Assembly: GCF_000400485.1 (NCBI RefSeq)
Contig: NZ_ASHR01000001.1
Span: 1 to 64,000 of the forward strand
Direction of reading: 5' to 3'
Origin: Agrococcus pavilionensis RW1
GTDB lineage: Bacteria; Actinomycetota; Actinomycetes; Actinomycetales; Microbacteriaceae
DNA length: 64,000 nt
Positions 60,395 through 64,000 of this stretch are shown here, piece by piece. The notes under the pieces were generated by a model. The model had not been told where the DNA came from. It searched no databases and saw nothing but the letters and a program-made list of their open reading frames with translations. A program made the position numbers and the translations under genes. The stretch's first letter is position 1, and every line of letters begins with the position of its first letter.

Positions 60395-60865
60395 TCAGTC
60401 CTCCGTGGCGGCCGCGCCGCCGTCGCCGAGCAGCTCGCCGGGCGCTCGCCCGGCCGATCGCTCGCTGTCGAGTGCGTGCTGCAGGATCACGACCGCTGCA
60501 GCCTGGTCGATGCTCGCACGCTGCTGGCGCGAGGAGCGGCCCGCGGCGCGCATGCCGGCGGATGCCGTGACGGTCGAGAGCCGCTCGTCGACGAGCCGCA
60601 CGGGGATCGCCGCGGCGAGGGCGGCCGCGATGTCGCGCGCGTCCTGCGTGCTCGGGGTGTCGCCGCCCGAGAGCGAGATCGGGAGGCCGACGACGGCCTC
60701 GATCGCGCCGAGCTCGGCCGCGATCGCGGCGAGCCGCGCGACGACGTCGACGTCGGCGCGCTGGATCGTCTCGACGGGGGTCGCGATGAGCCCGTCGGGA
60801 TCGCAGCGGGCGACGCCGACGCGGGCGCGGCCCACGTCGACGCCGATCCGGATGCCTCGACGCAC
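60395..60865 (-). CDS. ruvX: Holliday junction resolvase-like RuvX (YqgF)
   Basis: RuvX is an RNase H-fold nuclease linked to 16S rRNA 5'-end processing and proposed as a Holliday junction resolvase. The 156-aa protein has IGVDVGRARVGVARCDPDG (first catalytic Asp), VVGLPISLSGGDTPSTQDAR and LVDERLSTVTA, then DQAAAVVILQHAL. The GTG at 60865 is the conserved start. A TTG at 60883 overlaps the alaS stop codon and has an AGGGG upstream, so it could be the real one. Confidence 0.92.
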   Translation of the reverse strand: MRRGIRIGVDVGRARVGVARCDPDGLIATPVETIQRADVDVVARLAAIAAELGAIEAVVGLPISLSGGDTPSTQDARDIAAALAAAIPVRLVDERLSTVTASAGMRAAGRSSRQQRASIDQAAAVVILQHALDSERSAGRAPGELLGDGGAAATED

Positions 60866-60879
60866 GGTCGTCGGGCCGC

Positions 60880-63537
60880 TCAACGGCCGAGCCCCTCGCG
60901 CACGGCCTCGAGCGCTCGCGGCATCGCGCTCGCGTCCTGCCCGCCGCCCTGCGCCATGTCGGGCTTGCCGCCGCCGCCGCCGCCGAGCACCGCGGCCGCC
61001 GCCTTCGCGAGCGGTCCCGCCGCGGCGCCGCCGCGCCGGGCCGCGTCGTTCGTCGCCACGACGATCGCGGGCTTGCCGTCGACCGCGCCGCCGATCGCGA
61101 CGACCGCGGGCTCGGCGCCGAGGCGCTCCCGCACCTGGCCCGCGAGCGAGCGCAGGTCGTCCTGCGAGCCGACCGCGCCGAGGTCGACCGCCGCGAGCAG
61201 CACGTCGCCCACGCGCGTCGCGGCGTCGGCGATCGGCTGCACGCGCGAGGCGAGCTGCTTCGACTCGAACTCGGCGATGCGCTTCTCGGCCGCCTTGAGC
61301 GAGAGCACGAGCTCCTCGATGCGGCCGGGCAGCTGCTCGCGCGGCGTCTTGAGCATGCCGGTGAGCTCGCTCACGAGCGTGCGCTCCGCGACCAGCTGGC
61401 GGAACGCATCCGCCCCCACCGCCGCCTCGACGCGACGGCTCGTCGAACCGACGCTCGCCTCGCTCGTGATCGAGATGAGGCCGATCTGGCTCGACGCGTC
61501 GACGTGCGTGCCGCCGCACAGCTCGCGCGACCACGGGCCGCCGATGTCGACCATGCGCACGGTGTCACCGTACTTCTCGCCGAAGAGCGCCATCGCGCCG
61601 AGCGCCTTCGCCTCGTCGAGCGGCATGAGCCGCGTCTCGACCGGCAGGTCGTCGCGGATCGCCGAGTTGGCGATGCCCTCGAGCTCCTGCCGCATGTCGT
61701 GCGAGAGCGCGCTCGACCACGAGAAGTCGAGCCGCATGTAGCCCGCCTTGTTGTAGGAGCCCGACTGCGCCGCATCCGGCCCGAGCAGCTGGCGGAGCGC
61801 CGCGTGCACGACGTGCGTCGCGGAGTGCGCCTGGTTGGCGCCGCGCCGGTAGCGCTCGTCGACGACGGAGCGCGCGACGTCGCCGACCGCGATCTCGCCG
61901 GAGGTGACGCGCACCATGTGGCTCGTGAGGCCCGCGACCGGGCGCTGCACGTCGAGCACGTCGGCCTCGAAGCCCGCGCCGATGAGCCGGCCCTGGTCGC
62001 TGTCCTGGCCGCCCGCCTCGGCGTAGAGCGAGGTCGCCGTCAGCACGACCTCGACCTCCTCGCCCGCACCCGCGGTCTGCGCCGACGCGCCGTCGGCGAT
62101 GATGCCGATGACCTCGCCGTCGGCCTCGAGCTCGTCGTAGCCGAGGAACGCCGTCTCGCCCTTCGCGCGCAGGTCCGAGTAGACCGAGAGGTCGGCCAGC
62201 TGGCGGCGGCGCGACTTCGCGTCGGCCTTCGCGCGCGTGCGCTGCTCGCTCATGAGCGTCTCGAACGTCGAGCGGTCGACCTCGAGGCCCGCCTCCTCGG
62301 CGATCTCCATCGTCAGGTCGATCGGGAAGCCGTAGGTGTCGTGCAGCAGGAACGCGGTCTTGCCCGGCACGACGTGCCCCGCGTCGGAGCGCACGCCCTG
62401 GATCGCGAGGTCGAGCACGGTCGAGCCCGACTCGAGGGTCTTGAGGAAGGTCTCCTCCTCGGCGATCGCCATCCGCTCGATGCGGCCGAACGACTGCTCG
62501 AGCTCGGGGTAGGCGGTCGACATCGCGTCGAAGCTCGCGCGGAAGAGCGTCGGGAACGTCGCCTCGTGCACGCCGAGCAGGCGCATCGAGCGGATCGAGC
62601 GGCGCATGAGGCGGCGCAGGATGTAGCCGCGGCCGTCGTTGCCGGGCGTGACGCCGTCGCCCATGAGCATGAGCGACGAGCGCACGTGATCCGCGACCAC
62701 GCGCATCCGCACGTCGTCCTCGGCGTCCGCGCCGTAGCGGCGGCCGGAGAGCTCGCTCGCGAGGTCGAGCACGGGGCGCACCTGGTCGATCTCGTACATG
62801 TTCTGCACGCCCTGCTTGAGGAACGCGACGCGCTCGAGGCCCATGCCGGTGTCGATGTTCTTGCGCGGCAGCTCGCGCACGATCGTGAACTCGGTCTTCG
62901 AGCGCACGTCGGCGATCTCGTCCTGCATGAAGACGAGGTTCCAGATCTCGACGTAGCGGTCGCTCCCGGTCGCGGGCCCGCCGTCGGGGCCGTGCTCGGG
63001 CCCGAGGTCGAAGAAGATCTCCGAGTCGGGGCCCGCGGGACCGGGCTGGCCGGTCATCCAGTAGTTGTCCTCGAGCCCGAGGCGCTGGATGCGCGCGGGG
63101 TCGACGTCGGTCGACTCGATCCAGAGCCGCTCGGCCTCGTCGTCGGTCTCGAAGACCGTGACCCACAGGTCGTCGGGGCTGAAGCCGTAGCCGCCGTCGG
63201 CCTCCGAGCCGGTGAGCAGCTCCCACGCCCAGACGATCGCCTCGCGCTTGAAGTAGTCGCCGAACGACCAGTTGCCCGCCATCTGGAAGAACGTGCCGTG
63301 CCGCGGCGTGCGGCCGACCTCCTCGATGTCGTTCGTGCGGATGCACTTCTGCACGTCGGCGACGCGGGGCCACGGCGCGGGCACGCGGCCCGAGAGGTAG
63401 GGGATGAACGGCACCATGCCGGCGATCGTGAACATGATCGCCGGGTCGTCGCTCACGAGCGGCGCCGAGGGCACGATCTGGTGGTCGCGGCGCTCGAAGT
63501 GCTCCAGGAAGCGGCGGTGGATCTCTGCGGTCTGCAT
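60880..63537 (-). CDS. alaS: Alanyl-tRNA synthetase
   Basis: AlaRS charges tRNA-Ala. The 885-aa protein has the class II catalytic core (about 1-250; FERRDHQIVPSAPLV, TFFQMAGNWSFGDYFK), the tRNA-recognition domain, the editing domain with zinc ligands HSATH and CGGTH (about 570-690), and a Gly-rich C-terminal oligomerisation domain (LGGGGGGKPDMAQGGG). The ATG has a GGAGAG ribosome site. It starts the alaS-ruvX-mltG-aro run; two hairpins lie just upstream. Confidence 0.97.
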   Translation of the reverse strand: MQTAEIHRRFLEHFERRDHQIVPSAPLVSDDPAIMFTIAGMVPFIPYLSGRVPAPWPRVADVQKCIRTNDIEEVGRTPRHGTFFQMAGNWSFGDYFKREAIVWAWELLTGSEADGGYGFSPDDLWVTVFETDDEAERLWIESTDVDPARIQRLGLEDNYWMTGQPGPAGPDSEIFFDLGPEHGPDGGPATGSDRYVEIWNLVFMQDEIADVRSKTEFTIVRELPRKNIDTGMGLERVAFLKQGVQNMYEIDQVRPVLDLASELSGRRYGADAEDDVRMRVVADHVRSSLMLMGDGVTPGNDGRGYILRRLMRRSIRSMRLLGVHEATFPTLFRASFDAMSTAYPELEQSFGRIERMAIAEEETFLKTLESGSTVLDLAIQGVRSDAGHVVPGKTAFLLHDTYGFPIDLTMEIAEEAGLEVDRSTFETLMSEQRTRAKADAKSRRRQLADLSVYSDLRAKGETAFLGYDELEADGEVIGIIADGASAQTAGAGEEVEVVLTATSLYAEAGGQDSDQGRLIGAGFEADVLDVQRPVAGLTSHMVRVTSGEIAVGDVARSVVDERYRRGANQAHSATHVVHAALRQLLGPDAAQSGSYNKAGYMRLDFSWSSALSHDMRQELEGIANSAIRDDLPVETRLMPLDEAKALGAMALFGEKYGDTVRMVDIGGPWSRELCGGTHVDASSQIGLISITSEASVGSTSRRVEAAVGADAFRQLVAERTLVSELTGMLKTPREQLPGRIEELVLSLKAAEKRIAEFESKQLASRVQPIADAATRVGDVLLAAVDLGAVGSQDDLRSLAGQVRERLGAEPAVVAIGGAVDGKPAIVVATNDAARRGGAAAGPLAKAAAAVLGGGGGGKPDMAQGGGQDASAMPRALEAVREGLGR

Positions 63538-63571
63538 TCGGTCAGGTCTCTCCAGCCCCAGCGGGGCATGA

Positions 63572-63600
63572 CGAGCCCGGGCGCGGGGCGCCCGGGCTCG
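63572..63600 (-). terminator. Terminator hairpin between the 59-aa gene and alaS
   Basis: A perfect 13-bp stem (arms 63572-63584 and 63588-63600) with a 3-nt loop lies 12 nt past the small gene's stop codon and 34 nt before alaS. A second small hairpin (GCCCC/GGGGC, 63555-63567) sits between it and alaS. Either a plain terminator or an attenuator for alaS. Confidence 0.7.
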
Positions 63601-63612
63601 GATCGGGTGTCG

Positions 63613-63792
63613 TCACTCGCCTCGCAGCTCGCGGTCGCGAGCCTGGTAGCCGTCCTTGACGGCGTCCGTGAACTCGCGGCTACGGGCGTCGACGTTGTCG
63701 AGGAACGCCTTGCCCTTCTCGGTCTCCTCGATGCGGCGCGCGGCGAAGACGCCGATGACGACGCCGATGGCCAGGAACAGGAGCTTCTTCAC
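63613..63792 (-). CDS. Small single-pass membrane protein of unknown function
   Basis: This 59-aa gene runs from a GTG preceded by an AGGGGG ribosome site. The product begins VKKLLFLAIGVVIGVFAARR, one short membrane helix flanked by basic residues, followed by a charged, probably helical tail (EETEKGKAFLDNV...). Small proteins of this kind occur between rpsD and alaS in related actinobacteria. The function is unknown. It lies between two terminator hairpins and may have its own promoter (TAGACT at 63852-63857). Confidence 0.8.
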   Translation of the reverse strand: MKKLLFLAIGVVIGVFAARRIEETEKGKAFLDNVDARSREFTDAVKDGYQARDRELRGE

Positions 63793-63851
63793 AGCGGGTC
63801 CCCCTCGGGTGTCTGGGTGCGCCCGACGCCGATCGCGGCCGGGGCGCAGTC

Positions 63852-63857
63852 AGTCTA
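63852..63857 (-). promoter_or_regulatory. Putative -10 (TAGACT) of the 59-aa gene
   Basis: TAGACT lies 5 nt past the rpsD terminator hairpin and 59 nt upstream of the small gene's GTG. Confidence 0.35.
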
Positions 63858-63861
63858 ACGA

Positions 63862-63893
63862 CGAGAGGGGCCGCCTTCCGGCGACCCCTCTCG
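63862..63893 (-). terminator. rpsD terminator hairpin
   Basis: A 14-bp stem (arms 63862-63875 and 63880-63893, one G-U pair in the RNA) with a GGAA loop follows the rpsD stop codon by 14 nt. Confidence 0.8.
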
Positions 63894-63907
63894 ATGCACC
63901 GCTCCGA

Positions 63908-64000
63908 TCAGCGAGCGGCGTAGTACTCGACGACGAGCTGGACCTCGGCCACGACGGGGACCTCGGCGCGCGCCGGGCGGCGCACGAGGCGCGCCTGCAG
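63908..64000 (-). CDS. rpsD: 30S ribosomal protein S4, C-terminal end (partial)
   Basis: Only the last 30 residues are in the window: RLVRRPARAEVPVVAEVQ followed by LVVEYYAAR and a TGA stop codon. This matches the end of S4, where PxRxEIPV...QLIVEFYS is conserved. S4 is a primary 16S-binding protein that nucleates the 30S body. The gene continues beyond the right edge. Confidence 0.85.
   Translation of the reverse strand: MQARLVRRPARAEVPVVAEVQLVVEYYAAR

Noticed and set aside
63538-63612. T-box riboswitch upstream of alaS
   Set aside because: The leader is only about 75 nt with two simple hairpins; there is no room for a T-box specifier stem and no T-box sequence.

Overview
The window is high-GC actinobacterial chromosome, best matched to Microbacteriaceae (an Agrococcus-like organism is my guess from gene order and protein style, not proven). 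The evidence is the strong G/C third-position bias, frequent GTG/TTG starts, 1-4 bp gene overlaps, a helicase-dead PriA, a PolA without a proofreading site, the HGxxPAAW small protein inside a trp cluster, and a PdtaR-type ANTAR regulator. Nearly all of it is core housekeeping DNA and most genes are on the minus strand, so transcription runs right to left.

Right to left. rpsD (partial), a 59-aa membrane protein, then alaS-ruvX-mltG-aroE-aroC-aroK-aroB (alanyl-tRNA charging, cell-wall lytic transglycosylase, shikimate pathway); a 20-bp repeat cluster; aroQ-efp-nusB; a frameshifted FAD monooxygenase; the PyrR-controlled pyrimidine operon pyrR-pyrB-pyrC-(PH-like membrane protein)-carA-carB-pyrF running into a mIHF-guanylate kinase fusion gene; rpoZ-coaBC-metK-priA-fmt-rsmB-(RES-domain protein); rpe-hisE-hisG-hisF-hisI-trpE-(Trp-associated membrane protein)-(HGxxPAAW protein)-trpC-trpB-trpA-lgt; gltB-gltD; pyk; tRNA-Leu(CAA) on the plus strand; an ANTAR response regulator; a DUF559 endonuclease-like gene flanked by inverted arrays of a 20-bp repeat; a PaaI-type thioesterase (plus strand); polA; an LLM flavin oxidoreductase; a DUF885 peptidase; rpsA; a class-C beta-lactamase-like hydrolase; a DUF4126 membrane protein (plus); a two-component set (histidine kinase and degenerate GGDEF membrane protein on minus, response regulator convergent on plus); coaE; uvrB.

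Many neighbours overlap by 4 bp (ATGA/GTGA), implying translational coupling. Where a new transcription unit starts inside the minus-strand blocks, the upstream gene often ends in TAG and that TAG forms the start of a TAnnnT -10 element. Several genes look leaderless, with TAGGCT 6-7 nt before the start codon.

The non-routine material is (i) two loci, about 38 kb apart, carrying paired inverted arrays of the same 20-bp GGCGCC-centred repeat, one pair enclosing the DUF559 gene; (ii) a single-frame fusion of the actinobacterial integration host factor to guanylate kinase; (iii) a degenerate GGDEF membrane protein coupled to a histidine kinase; (iv) an Lgt with extra N-terminal membrane segments; and (v) an orphan RES-domain protein apparently lacking the usual glutamate.
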